Shown here in pieces: positions 28,378-37,292 of a stretch of DNA of 64,000 nucleotides. This stretch comes from Roseiflexus castenholzii DSM 13941. GTDB taxonomy: Bacteria > Chloroflexota > Chloroflexia > Chloroflexales > Roseiflexaceae. The notes under the pieces are model-generated. The model saw nothing but the letters and a program-made list of their open reading frames with translations, was not told the origin of the DNA and did not search any database. The translations under genes were made by a program, and so were the position numbers. The DNA is taken from positions 2,480,001 through 2,544,000 of the forward strand of contig NC_009767.1 of NCBI RefSeq assembly GCF_000017805.1, in the 5' to 3' direction. Within the stretch, counting starts at the first letter, position 1. Every line of letters starts with the position of its first letter.

Positions 28378-28884
28378 ATGATGATACCTTTCAAAACAAT
28401 CGAAGCAATCAGTGATCGGATCGCGCAGGAGTTTGAGCCTGAACTGATTATTTTATTCGGTTCCTCTGCTTATGGTCATCCTCAAGAGGACTCCAATGTC
28501 GATCTCCTTGTGGTGATGCGCCATGATGGAAACAACGTTTACAAGGCTATTGACATCCTGAACCGGGTCCAGCCACCCTTTCCCATCGATCTCCTGGTGC
28601 GCTCGCCGGAAGAGTTCTGGCAGCGTATTGCGTTCAACGATCTCATTTCTGTGCGATATTCTTGCCAGAGGACGTATCTTCTATGCATCCGCTCACAGCA
28701 GAGTGGATCAGTAAAGCCAAGGGTGACTTCGCCACTGCGCAACGCGAGTTGCGCGCACGCAGTTCCCCGAATTATGATGCCGCTTGTTTCCCTGCGCAAC
28801 AGTGTGTGGAGAAGTATCTCAAAACGCGCCTTCAAGAAGCAGGACAGGTTATTCCGCGCACCCACGATCTCGTGGTGTTGTTGA
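28378..28884 (+). CDS. MNT-type nucleotidyltransferase, 3' end frameshifted
   Basis: An ATG at 28378 has GGGAAA upstream; ATG 28357 is an alternative start. Residues 1-90 are a minimal nucleotidyltransferase: ILFGSSAYGHPQEDSNVDLL, in which the usual D-x-D reads N-V-D (Asn40, Asp42). Up to NDLIS it matches MNT proteins, then reads VRYSCQRTYLL into the HEPN gene. Skipping the single C at 28654 restores DILARGRIFYASAHSRVDQ and a stop at 28714, the normal family ending. I infer a one-base insertion or a sequencing error. As written the protein ends at 28884 with ~75 foreign residues. Known partners are HEPN toxins, here immediately downstream. Confidence 0.75.
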   Translation: MMIPFKTIEAISDRIAQEFEPELIILFGSSAYGHPQEDSNVDLLVVMRHDGNNVYKAIDILNRVQPPFPIDLLVRSPEEFWQRIAFNDLISVRYSCQRTYLLCIRSQQSGSVKPRVTSPLRNASCAHAVPRIMMPLVSLRNSVWRSISKRAFKKQDRLFRAPTISWCC

Positions 28885-29069
28885 ACCTGCTGCTGCCTGT
28901 CGAGCCTGCCTGGACGCACCTGGCTTCCGATCTTCGGGCGCGTACAGTCTTCGGCGAAGCGTTCCGCTATCCGGGTTCATCTGCCGACCGTACAATGGCG
29001 CGTGATGCAGTAAGGCGATGTGCTGCTGTACGAAAAGCGGTGCGCCAGTCATTTGGACTGTCGGTCTAA
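28683..29069 (+). CDS. HEPN-domain protein, partner of the MNT nucleotidyltransferase
   Basis: 128 residues from ATG 28683 (MHPLTAEWISKAKGDFATAQ). The PF05168-type pattern is clear: CFPAQQCVEKYLKTRLQ and IPRTHDLVVLLNLLLP, with R-T-H close to the active-site region. In HEPN/MNT modules the HEPN protein is usually an RNase toxin and the MNT protein neutralises it by nucleotide transfer. The gene overlaps the MNT 3' end in a different frame, as usual for these pairs. Confidence 0.85.
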   Translation: MHPLTAEWISKAKGDFATAQRELRARSSPNYDAACFPAQQCVEKYLKTRLQEAGQVIPRTHDLVVLLNLLLPVEPAWTHLASDLRARTVFGEAFRYPGSSADRTMARDAVRRCAAVRKAVRQSFGLSV

Positions 29070-29091
29070 CCTTTTCACATCGTGCGTATGC

Positions 29092-29097
29092 TATAAT
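29092..29097 (+). promoter_or_regulatory. -10 TATAAT before the PD-(D/E)XK-like gene
   Basis: Consensus TATAAT 7 bases before the ATG at 29104, so the transcript would be leaderless or nearly so, as for the gene at 4902. Confidence 0.5.
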
Positions 29098-29103
29098 TGA
29101 GGT

Positions 29104-29727
29104 ATGTCCTACAGCGATTTCAAACTGCCCGAACTGAAGCGTCGCTTTAACCTGATCCTGGAAGAAGACGTCGATCTCTTCAGCGCAGCGCCAGAAACGC
29201 CGGTCAGCGACTGGCTTCGGGCGACGTTGCATGAGACGCTCTCGGTCGCGTTGGCGATCAATACCGAGAAAGGGCGCTCTGAATTGATCATTGCGCCCAT
29301 CCTGGTGGAGTTGCGCAAACAGACCGGGTACACCGTCAGCTTCTTTTCCGGCGTCGATTTTACCGTTGACCCGTCTCAGGGATTGAACGGCGTGTGTGAT
29401 TTTATTGTCTCACTGTCGCCGGAGCAGCTCTTCGTCAGTGCGCCGGTGCTGATTATATTCGAGGCGAAGAATGAGGATATCAAGGGCGGCTTTCCGCAAT
29501 GCATCGCAGCGATGATCGCAGCACAGCGCTTCAATGAGCGCGAAGGAAACGCTCTTCCGCTCATTCACGGCGCCGTTACGACCGGCACGAACTGGCGCTT
29601 CCTGCAATTGGATCAGAACGTCGTGCGCATCGATCGTCGCGAGTATTACGTCGATAATCTTCAGAAACTGCTTGGCATCCTGATGACGATAACCGGAAAA
29701 CTGGCGGTTACCCCGACGCTTCCCTGA
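29104..29727 (+). CDS. Hypothetical protein with PD-(D/E)XK-like core
   Basis: 207 residues from ATG 29104. The segment GVCDFIVSLSP followed by LIIFEAKNEDIKGG fits a D...E-x-K nuclease core (Asp near 99, Glu-Ala-Lys near 121). The stretch QCIAAMIAAQRFNE and GAVTTGTNWRF is highly characteristic of a family I know from cyanobacteria and Chloroflexota, but with no assigned function. Its 3' end overlaps the convergent MFS gene by 20 bases. Confidence 0.8.
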   Translation: MSYSDFKLPELKRRFNLILEEDVDLFSAAPETPVSDWLRATLHETLSVALAINTEKGRSELIIAPILVELRKQTGYTVSFFSGVDFTVDPSQGLNGVCDFIVSLSPEQLFVSAPVLIIFEAKNEDIKGGFPQCIAAMIAAQRFNEREGNALPLIHGAVTTGTNWRFLQLDQNVVRIDRREYYVDNLQKLLGILMTITGKLAVTPTLP

Positions 29728-31285
29728 CGGCGCGCCCCGGCAGCCAGATTGCGGCTATGAGCGCCAGCGCGCACGCTGCGACGGCGAAGAGGAATGTTTC
29801 ACCCACGACCTGCGCCGCCACATCGATCAAAAACATCCGTACCTGATCAAAGTCTGCCAGCAGCGCCGGGTCTGCTGTGCGGCGCAGCGCATCCTGGCGC
29901 TGCACACCCCACAACGTCAGCGTTGAGACGCCAGCGGTCATGCCGATCAGTCGCAGGATGATGACCAGCGCCGACGCCGCGCCGCGTCGGTTGGGTCCGG
30001 CAGCCGTGATAATTGCCGAAGCCGTGGGTGCAAGCGCCATACCGATGCCGCAGCCTGCCAGTGTCAGCCCGCCGACCATCGTCCCGTAATCAGTGTCCGA
30101 TTGCCAGCGGCTCATTGCCAGGTATCCTGCGGTTGCCACTGCCAGCCCGATCAGCGCCGGAAGGCGTTCGCCGAATCGTCCCGCCAGGCGACCACCAGGC
30201 CAGGCCAGCAGCGCCAGCGCCAGGGTCAGCGCCGACAGCACCAGACCAGTCTCCCACGCGCCTCGCCGCAGGATGTCCGGGTCGGTCGGGTAGAGTAGCC
30301 CCAGGCGGGTATTGATGAACAGTGGCACATTCGCAATCGCCAGCGCCAGCACGAACCCGATCAATACATTCATGATCGATGCCGCAACCGTTCCGCGCTG
30401 ACGGAAGAGCGTCAGATCGAGCAGCGGGTCGCGCGCCCGCCGCTCGACCCAGATGAACGCCGCCAGCACAACCAGCGACGCCAGGGTCAAGGGCAACGCA
30501 TATGGAGGTGGTCCGGGACGGTCGCCATAAAAATCGGTCTGCCCCAACTCGGCGCCGGCGCCCATGCCGATGTTGAATGCTGTCAGGCTGAGCGAGATCA
30601 ACACCGCACCGCGCCAATCGAAACTGCCTGCTGCGCGGGTGATGACCAGCCGCCGTAGTGCCAGCCAGGTCAACGCCAGAGCAATGATACCAAATGGCAC
30701 ATTGAGCCAGAACAGCAGCCGCCAGTCATCGAATAACCGCATGAGCGCGCCGCCGTAGACATGTCCCACCATCCATCCGGCAGTGTCGACGGCGGCGATC
30801 ACCCCCAGTGCCGCCGGACGCCGCTCCGGCGGGAAGAGATCGCTCACCAGCGCCATCGAGATCGGCACCAGCGCTCCCGCGCCGAGCGCCTGCACCACCC
30901 GTCCCAGGACCACCTCTTCGAGCGCCGGCGCGACCGCAACCACAATCGAGCCAATGGTAAAAATGGTCAGGCAGATCATGTAGGCGACGCGGCGCCCGTA
31001 CAGGTCAGACAGGCGACCGGTAAAGGTCATGCTGATGGTGTAGGCAAGCAGATACCCGGTAATGATCCACGAAGCGCGGTGCAGTTCGGTTTCGATTGAG
31101 ACGCTCAGATCGACCATGATCTTCGGCAGAACCGCTGTCACAATTGTCAGATCGACAGCGCCAACGAATACAGCGGCGCAGACCAGAGCCAGCGCCGCCT
31201 GTGGCTGCTGAAGCCAGGCGGAGATGCCGCGTTCCTGGACCGGCTGTGATGCGCTGATCGTTGCTGGTTTCTGTTCGAGCGTCAA
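29708..31285 (-). CDS. DHA2-type MFS exporter (14 membrane segments)
   Basis: 525 residues from TTG 31285 (MTLEQKPATIS), chosen because AAAGGAGG lies directly upstream; the longer frame lacks this. Motifs: VGAVDLTIVTAVLPKIMVDL in helix 1, GRLSDLYGRRVAYM (motif A), and GYLLAYTISMTF. Fourteen hydrophobic segments fit DHA2 drug or lipid exporters driven by protons. It follows an LppX/LprG-type lipoprotein gene by 19 bases, an arrangement like mycobacterial lprG-Rv1410c, whose exporter moves triacylglycerides with the lipoprotein. That functional parallel is inference. Confidence 0.88.
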   Translation of the reverse strand: MTLEQKPATISASQPVQERGISAWLQQPQAALALVCAAVFVGAVDLTIVTAVLPKIMVDLSVSIETELHRASWIITGYLLAYTISMTFTGRLSDLYGRRVAYMICLTIFTIGSIVVAVAPALEEVVLGRVVQALGAGALVPISMALVSDLFPPERRPAALGVIAAVDTAGWMVGHVYGGALMRLFDDWRLLFWLNVPFGIIALALTWLALRRLVITRAAGSFDWRGAVLISLSLTAFNIGMGAGAELGQTDFYGDRPGPPPYALPLTLASLVVLAAFIWVERRARDPLLDLTLFRQRGTVAASIMNVLIGFVLALAIANVPLFINTRLGLLYPTDPDILRRGAWETGLVLSALTLALALLAWPGGRLAGRFGERLPALIGLAVATAGYLAMSRWQSDTDYGTMVGGLTLAGCGIGMALAPTASAIITAAGPNRRGAASALVIILRLIGMTAGVSTLTLWGVQRQDALRRTADPALLADFDQVRMFLIDVAAQVVGETFLFAVAACALALIAAIWLPGRAVREASG

Positions 31286-31304
31286 AGGACCTCCTTTCTC
31301 ACTG

Positions 31305-32030
31305 CTAGCACTCAATCGGCGCTCGCACCTCGACCGGTTGATCATAGGCGCTGAAGATCAGCGTCCAGGTGGTTGGCTCCGGCGTATCAGGCGCTTTGTC
31401 GACCAGCACGATCTTTGCCAACCGCAGCGTTTCCCGATCTGCCCAGATGTCGGCGACGACAGGTGCGGCGCCGATCACGCCGCCGCTGATCTCCGCCAGG
31501 CGCGCGCCGGGGATTGTGCCGCGCAAATGGTACGTCAGGCGTCCGTCCAGGTCCTCTTCGCCAACGAGGGTGATGGTTTCGATGCCGTCCTGAAGCAGGC
31601 GTTCAATTCCCTTTTGAGGATCGAACAGGATGGCGACATCGAACGCCTGCCCTGGCGCCAGGCACTGCCAGGCGCGCGTCAGTGGGTTGGTGATATACTG
31701 CTTGCCTGCCAGCGAGACAGTGCGCACCTCGCCAATGCCGGCGGCGCTGCGCAGTTTGAGCGTCGCCAATGCCCCGTCGGGTCGGCGAAGCGCGCCTTCG
31801 ATCGACGTGATGACGAAGACGCGCGATGCGTCGCTGTATACCGGTTGACCTGTTACCGTAATCGAGAACGCCAGGCTCTGCGCTGCGCCTGTCGCCTGCC
31901 CGGCGCGCGCGCTTATTTCGGCTGGCGTCGGCGTCGGTGTGGGGGTGACGGTCGGCGCGCCTGCGCCACATCCTGCAAAGAAGCATGCCGCAACGACTAT
32001 CAGCAGCGTTGCGCGCCAGTGTTGGAGCAT
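31305..32030 (-). CDS. LppX/LprG-type lipoprotein
   Basis: 241 residues; ATG 32030 with GAGGAG upstream. The signal ends in lipobox FAGC (Cys21), then a TPTPTPTP linker and a ~200-residue domain with the LppX_LprAFG pattern (SLAFSITVTGQPVYSDA, EGALRRPDGALATLKLRS, VSLAGKQYITNPLT). Known members fold into a hydrophobic pocket that carries lipids across the cell envelope. Likely co-transcribed with the downstream MFS exporter. Confidence 0.85.
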   Translation of the reverse strand: MLQHWRATLLIVVAACFFAGCGAGAPTVTPTPTPTPAEISARAGQATGAAQSLAFSITVTGQPVYSDASRVFVITSIEGALRRPDGALATLKLRSAAGIGEVRTVSLAGKQYITNPLTRAWQCLAPGQAFDVAILFDPQKGIERLLQDGIETITLVGEEDLDGRLTYHLRGTIPGARLAEISGGVIGAAPVVADIWADRETLRLAKIVLVDKAPDTPEPTTWTLIFSAYDQPVEVRAPIEC

Positions 32031-32056
32031 CGGTCTCCTCCTCGGAACATCTGTTT

Positions 32057-32479
32057 TTAGAGATGTCGTATCATCAGCATTTCATCTTCGTCTTCGTATC
32101 CCAATGCCTGGTAGAATGCCTGCGCGGCAACATTGTCGCGCCCGGTCAGGATGCGCAGTTCTGTGGCGCCTGCCGCGCGCGCCATCCGTTCGGCGCGCGC
32201 CACGAGCGCCGATGCCACACCGCGCCGTCGGAACGCTTCAACCACGAACAGCTCGGTCAGTTCCGCATACATCACATCATAACAGAGCCAGGGTATCAGG
32301 CGCAGGCACGCGAAGCCAATAGCATCGTCGCCATGGTATGCAATCAGCGCGGATTCGATGCCGCTGCACCGGGCAAGTTGCTCCGCCATGCGCTGCGGCG
32401 ACATCTGAACGCCGTTGAATGTGGCATTCAGCCACGCGAGCGCCTGGGCATCGGCGGCTGTCGCAACGCGGATTTCCAT
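32057..32479 (-). CDS. GNAT-family N-acetyltransferase
   Basis: 140 residues from ATG 32479. The acetyl-CoA loop is ELFVVEAFRRRGVASALV near 80-97 and the C-terminal NVAAQAFYQALGYEDEDEM is typical of GNATs. Substrate unknown. The first ~20 codons and the upstream region are present two more times at 32614-32675 and 32833-32894. Confidence 0.9.
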   Translation of the reverse strand: MEIRVATAADAQALAWLNATFNGVQMSPQRMAEQLARCSGIESALIAYHGDDAIGFACLRLIPWLCYDVMYAELTELFVVEAFRRRGVASALVARAERMARAAGATELRILTGRDNVAAQAFYQALGYEDEDEMLMIRHL

Positions 32480-32613
32480 GGTATGCTCATGGTATCGTGC
32501 TGTCGTCTATTGCATTATATTACCTGTGAACATTCGGCATGGTCACTCTGAGCAGCGCGAGGGGTCGTGCGCGACCCGCGCAGATTCCTCGCTGCGCTCG
32601 GAATGACAAGAAT

Positions 32614-32675
32614 AATGTGGCATTCAGCCACGCGAGCGCCTGGGCATCGGCGGCTGTCGCAACGCGGATTTCCAT
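32614..32675 (-). pseudogene. Duplicated GNAT gene 5' fragment, copy 2
   Basis: From ATG 32675 reads MEIRVATAADAQALAWLNAT, identical to the start of the GNAT protein, then continues into element sequence (LFLSFRAQRG) instead of the enzyme. Confidence 0.85.
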
Positions 32676-32832
32676 GGTATGCTCATGGTATCGTGCTGTC
32701 GTCTATTGCATTATATTACCTGTGAACATTCGGCATGGTCACTCTGAGCAGCGCGAGGGGTCGTGCGCGACCCGCGCAGATTCCTCGCTGCGTTTACCCT
32801 GAGCGAAGCGAAGGGCTCGGAATGACAAGAAT

Positions 32833-32894
32833 AATGTGGCATTCAGCCACGCGAGCGCCTGGGCATCGGCGGCTGTCGCAACGCGGATTTCCAT
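32833..32894 (-). pseudogene. Duplicated GNAT gene 5' fragment, copy 3
   Basis: Same opening from ATG 32894, again running into element DNA. It is followed on the right by the complete element end at 32932-33080. Confidence 0.85.
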
Positions 32895-33098
32895 GGTATG
32901 CTCATGGTATCGTGCTGTCGTCTATTGCATTAGACCAATTCTCTGTGACCATCCGGCATGGTCACTCCGAGCGGAGCGAGGGGTCGTGCGCGACCCGCGC
33001 AGATTCCTCGCTGCGTTTACCCTGAGCGAAGCGAAGGGCTCGGAATGACACGCATGCGGCATCGTCAATCGTCATTGGTATTATACCCGCTGGATGCC

Positions 33099-34385
33099 AT
33101 GCATGTCATTGTTCTCGGTGCGGGAGCCGCCGGTCTTGCCGCCGCTCGCCGTCTGCGCGACGCGGGAGCGACGGTTCAGGTACTCGAAGCGCGTCATCGC
33201 ATCGGCGGAAGAATCTGGACCGATGAAACCTTTGCGCCGTTTCCTGTCGAATATGGCGCAGAGTTCATCCACGGCGAACATGCCGTGACGCACGCGCTCG
33301 CTGCGGCTGCGAGCATAGAAACGATGCCGGTTGATCGGTATGGTCGTGTGCGCTGGAGCGATGGTGGGGTGGCGCATGCGCTCGATGCGCTGCCGGTTGC
33401 CCGGCGTGATCTGATCACAGCGTTGTTTCGGGCATTCGACGGGTTGCGCGACCTGCCGCTCGATGCGCCGGATCGGTCGCTGGCGCGCTATCTGCGCGCT
33501 GGCGGGTTCGATGATGATGCACTGCGCGTAGCAGACGTGTTGCTGGCGCAAACATGCTGTGCATCGGTCGAGACGTTGAGTTGCGCCGATCTGGCGCGCG
33601 AATTGCGCGTCGATCATGCCGGGAAACGGGAGTATCGTCTGCGATCAGGGTGTGCGTCGCTGCTCTCGTGGTACGCCAGCCCTCTCGATATTCGTTTCGG
33701 CGCGGTTGCGCGTGTGGTGCGCCACACCCCTGCCGGGGTTGCAGTTGAAACCGATGCTGGCGTGTTTCATGCCGATTGCTGCGTTGTGACCATCCCTGTG
33801 GCGGTGCTGCAACAGGGCGTGCCACAGTTCGAGCCGCCGCTCGGCGCCCAGAAGTGGCAGGCAATCCGGGTGTTGCGCGTCGAAGCGGCGACCAAACTGC
33901 TGTACTGTTTCGACGAACCGGTATGGGACGCCGACCTGACCTTTATGGCGCACACCGGTCTGGCGGCGCGCTGGTGGCCAGCCGCACACACGACGCGCGA
34001 CGCTGCTGTTATCGTCGCCTACGCCACTGCGATGCGCGCTCGCATCCTCGATGCCCTCGACGAAACGGCGGCGCTTGCTGTCGGTCTCAGGGAACTGCAA
34101 ACGCTGTTGGGGCGGGATGACCTGGCGCAGCGATGTGTTGCCGCACGGCGCATCGCATGGAGCGCCGATCCATGCGCCTGTGGCGGATATGCGCATGTGC
34201 CGCCGGGCGCAGCGGCGGTGCGCCGTGCGCTGGCAGCGCCGGAAGGATCGACGCTCTTTTTTGCCGGCGAAGCAACCGTCTACGACAGCAACCCGCAGAC
34301 CGTGCATGGCGCTATCGAGAGTGGCTGGCGCGCCGCCGACGAGGTACTACGCACTTACTCTTCCTCGACGAAAATCTTCTGCTGA
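33099..34385 (+). CDS. Flavin-containing amine oxidase
   Basis: 428 residues from ATG 33099. FAD dinucleotide-binding motif VIVLGAGAAGLAAARRL at 3-19, then EARHRIGGRIWTDE and YGAEFIHGEHAVTH, as in monoamine/polyamine oxidases; C-terminal FAD motif LFFAGEATVYDSNPQTVHGA near 395. Substrate amine unknown. The start lies 19 bases after an inverted-repeat element, whose GGTATTATA end might provide a -10-like sequence. The 3' end overlaps the convergent TehA-like gene by 31 bases. Confidence 0.9.
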   Translation: MHVIVLGAGAAGLAAARRLRDAGATVQVLEARHRIGGRIWTDETFAPFPVEYGAEFIHGEHAVTHALAAAASIETMPVDRYGRVRWSDGGVAHALDALPVARRDLITALFRAFDGLRDLPLDAPDRSLARYLRAGGFDDDALRVADVLLAQTCCASVETLSCADLARELRVDHAGKREYRLRSGCASLLSWYASPLDIRFGAVARVVRHTPAGVAVETDAGVFHADCCVVTIPVAVLQQGVPQFEPPLGAQKWQAIRVLRVEAATKLLYCFDEPVWDADLTFMAHTGLAARWWPAAHTTRDAAVIVAYATAMRARILDALDETAALAVGLRELQTLLGRDDLAQRCVAARRIAWSADPCACGGYAHVPPGAAAVRRALAAPEGSTLFFAGEATVYDSNPQTVHGAIESGWRAADEVLRTYSSSTKIFC

Positions 34386-35380
34386 ACGATTGCTGCAATT
34401 GTGCGGAACAGCAGAATGGCGATCAGCGCCCCCAGCGCAATCAGCAGCACATACGCCAGCCCCCGGAAAAAGAGCAGGTTTGTGCTCGACGCCATCAATA
34501 CCGTTGCAATTGCGATCGCTGCCATGGGGAATGAATACGCCCACCACGACAGGTAGAAAGGGAGTTTGACAAACTGACGATACTGTGTGAGCAACACGAC
34601 AAAGATAAAGAGCGCTAAATAATACAGAATCCTGGCGAAACCATCCAGGTCGAAGCCGCTCACCTCATGCTCCATCAACCTGAGGTACGAAATGAAGCCG
34701 ATTGCTGGAGGCGCAATCACGATGAACAGGGTCGGCGCCAGACGTTCGGGGAGGGGGGGATGGAAAATCATTCGCTCCATGAAAAGGGTAAACAATACAA
34801 TCCAGAAGATCAGCCCAACGCTGAAGAAAAACCAGGAAATCTCGATGGGAGCGTGCTCGACGCCTGCAATCGGGACGATCATATTGCCGACCATCGGAAT
34901 AAACCAGGCAGGGTTGATATGCTGCATCTGGAGCGTGGTTCGCTGTATCCAGGCGGAGAGGATCACAATGGTGAACACCAGATGTGCGCTGGCGCCGGCA
35001 ATCCAGAAGGCGCGTGAAATGTCGCTATTCAGGCGCATGAACGCGATGCCGAACAACAGCAGACTGATCGAAATCGTGGGGAAGAAATTGATCTTGATCG
35101 GATGAGCAAACTCTCGTTTGACCGCATCGGGGTAGCGTGCCGCCTTGAGCGCGTAGATCACCGCAATGGCAAGAAAAGCCGCCAGCGACGCAACAAGCAG
35201 AATGCTGCTGATGGCGAACGGTAGCGCCAGCAATCGTTCGGCGCGTTGAAATGCAATCGTTGTGCCTGTCAGACCCAGAACTGCGGCAAAGAACGAGATG
35301 GGAACGTACTGCAAGCGCAGACGCGCTGCGGCTCGACTCTGGTCGGCTGCCGCACCATGGATCGAAGGTTGGTCCATCAT
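34355..35380 (-). CDS. TehA/SLAC1-family anion channel or C4-dicarboxylate transporter
   Basis: 341 residues; the ATG at 35380 is 7 bases after GGAG, better spaced than the ATG six bases upstream. Ten hydrophobic segments, with NPAWFIPMVGNMIVPIAGVE near residue 165, the family signature. SLAC1/TehA proteins are trimeric anion channels with a conserved gating Phe. Transported ion not predictable. The C-terminal VQQKIFVEEE is encoded over the tail of the flavin oxidase gene. Confidence 0.88.
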   Translation of the reverse strand: MMDQPSIHGAAADQSRAAARLRLQYVPISFFAAVLGLTGTTIAFQRAERLLALPFAISSILLVASLAAFLAIAVIYALKAARYPDAVKREFAHPIKINFFPTISISLLLFGIAFMRLNSDISRAFWIAGASAHLVFTIVILSAWIQRTTLQMQHINPAWFIPMVGNMIVPIAGVEHAPIEISWFFFSVGLIFWIVLFTLFMERMIFHPPLPERLAPTLFIVIAPPAIGFISYLRLMEHEVSGFDLDGFARILYYLALFIFVVLLTQYRQFVKLPFYLSWWAYSFPMAAIAIATVLMASSTNLLFFRGLAYVLLIALGALIAILLFRTIAAIVQQKIFVEEE

Positions 35381-35519
35381 ATGCATACTCCTGCACACCC
35401 GGGCAAAGCGAGATCATGCATACGATGCAGCGCAGGCGCGCCGGGTTACAGCGTGCCAGGCATGTGGACGACAAAGGCTGTCTGGTGTGCATTCCGGTAT
35501 TATCTCACTGAACGTGTTT

Positions 35520-37169
35520 TTACTGGAGAAAGAGCACAAGCGCCTGCGCCAGCAGAATCTTGGCAATCATCGCCATCAGGTAGACCGTGGTGTAGCCAAT
35601 GTTCGGCGCATCGTTCTTCGTCTGTTCCAGCGCAAATGCAAGGACTGCGGGTTGGGTCTGTAAGCCTGCGAGCATTCCGATCAACAGGCTCATCGGAATG
35701 CGCAGCAATTTGTGTCCGATCCACAGCGTCAGGAATGCCACGCCACAGGTGATGACCGCGCCGGTGACCAACAGCACGATTCCGCCGCTTTGGGAGAAGG
35801 TGCTGACGAACGCATAGCCAGATCGTGTGCCGACGCCTGCCAGGAATAACACCAACCCAATCTGGCGCAGGGTCAGGTTGGCGCTGTATGGAATGTTCCA
35901 CACCAGTGGTCCGGTGCGTTCGCGCGCGCCCAGGATCAGCGCCATCACCAGCGGTCCCCCGGCGACGCCGAGGCGAAAAGTCGCACCGCCGGGAAGCGGA
36001 ATGGGGATCATGCCGATCAACAGCCCCATCGCCAGCCCCAGGCTGAAGGTGAGGATGTCGATCTCACTGAGGGCGCGATACGAGTCGCCAAAGAACTCGC
36101 TCACCTCGTCCATGCGCTCGCGCAGCGCCACGACGCGCACCCGGTCGCCGAGTTCCAGCACCATATCGCCGTGGGGCAGCAGTTCCATATCGCCACGGCG
36201 CACGCGCGTCACCAGCGCGCCGAAGCGTTGCGGCAACCGTAATGCGCGCAGCGGTCGCCCGACGACCTGTGGGTTGGACACGAAGATGCGTCGGAAGTCG
36301 AGCGTGCTGCGGTCGAGTTCTAAGCGTTCATCCGTCATCTCACCGAGGAATGCGGCAGCTTCGGTGATCTCTTCCTCTGTGCCGATGAGACTGACCAGGT
36401 CGCCCTGCTGAAGATGGGTGGCGCCGTCCACCAGCGTCATCTGACCGTTGCGCCGTGTTCTGCCGAAGATAATCCGCCACTGCTTGGCGCGCAGCAGTTC
36501 GTCGACGGTTAGCAGACTGATTTCCGGGCGTGTAATGCGCACGGTGCGGTTAACCAGTTTTTGCCCCACGGCGCCGAGATCGCGCAGAGCCGGCGTTTCG
36601 CTGGTATAATCTACATGCCAGGCGCGCTGAAGTGCGGCAATCGTGCCGATCATCCCAATCACGCCGATCGGGTAGGCAATCGAATACCCGATGACCGGGT
36701 CGGTCAGCAGTTGATCGCGTATATCGGCGGGGGCGGTGGTTTTGATCTGCTCCAGCACCGCAGCCAGCGCTGGCGTGTTGGTCAGGCTTCCGGCGAACAG
36801 TCCGGCAGCGAGAGTTGGGCGTAGTCCGAAGGCATACTGGACGCCGGCGACGGCCAGGGCAGCGACGATCAGTATGCCGACGATTAACAGGTTATCACGC
36901 AGCCCTTTGTGCTGGAACGAGGCAAAAAATCCGGCGCCGCTGCTCAGCCCGATGGTGTAGACGAATACGACCAGTCCGAGGGTGTAGACGACCTCCGGCA
37001 ATTTGAGGTCCGGGTCAAGCGCACCGATCGCCAGACCGGCGAAGAGCACGGCGGCAACGCCGAGGCGGTGCCCGAACAATCGGAGGCGACCGAGCGGATA
37101 GCCGATCGCCGCCACCAGAAAGAGGAGCAGGAGCGTATTGCTCTTCAGTAGTTCGACGAACCACGACAT
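35520..37169 (-). CDS. AspT/YidE/YbjL-family transporter
   Basis: 549 residues from ATG 37169 (MSWFVELLKSNTLLLLFLV). Two AspT-duplication membrane domains (about 8-180 and 370-545) flank a central pair of TrkA-C/RCK_C domains (about 195-360: VGQKLVNRTVRITRPE, LQQGDLVSLIG, FVSNPQVVGRPLRAL, LELGDRVRVVALRERMDE). GSLTNTPALAAVLE in the first half and GLQTQPAVLAFALE in the second are the paired pore motifs. AspT exchanges aspartate for alanine in its type member; substrate here unknown. 35381-35519 holds no gene. Confidence 0.88.
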   Translation of the reverse strand: MSWFVELLKSNTLLLLFLVAAIGYPLGRLRLFGHRLGVAAVLFAGLAIGALDPDLKLPEVVYTLGLVVFVYTIGLSSGAGFFASFQHKGLRDNLLIVGILIVAALAVAGVQYAFGLRPTLAAGLFAGSLTNTPALAAVLEQIKTTAPADIRDQLLTDPVIGYSIAYPIGVIGMIGTIAALQRAWHVDYTSETPALRDLGAVGQKLVNRTVRITRPEISLLTVDELLRAKQWRIIFGRTRRNGQMTLVDGATHLQQGDLVSLIGTEEEITEAAAFLGEMTDERLELDRSTLDFRRIFVSNPQVVGRPLRALRLPQRFGALVTRVRRGDMELLPHGDMVLELGDRVRVVALRERMDEVSEFFGDSYRALSEIDILTFSLGLAMGLLIGMIPIPLPGGATFRLGVAGGPLVMALILGARERTGPLVWNIPYSANLTLRQIGLVLFLAGVGTRSGYAFVSTFSQSGGIVLLVTGAVITCGVAFLTLWIGHKLLRIPMSLLIGMLAGLQTQPAVLAFALEQTKNDAPNIGYTTVYLMAMIAKILLAQALVLFLQ

Positions 37170-37292
37170 GGTTTGCAACTCGCACAAAAAGAGCGCCGTC
37201 CGCGTGTGCGGCGGCGCACATGCATATCCTGGCGAAAGCCGCGCCGATTATACGCCGATTACCGGTTTGGGACAAGCAAACGAGGAGTATGT

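Larger units (their letters stand above)
32421..33080. repeat. Tandem triplication of the GNAT 5' end plus inverted-repeat element
   Basis: The word gtggcattcagccacg starts at 32421, 32617 and 32836 (periods 196 and 219; the longer unit has an extra tttaccctgagcgaagcg insert). Each unit holds the first ~20 codons and leader of the GNAT gene joined to an element interior. Only the last unit ends in a complete element right end, GTCATTGG-TA at 33073-33080. Confidence 0.92.
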
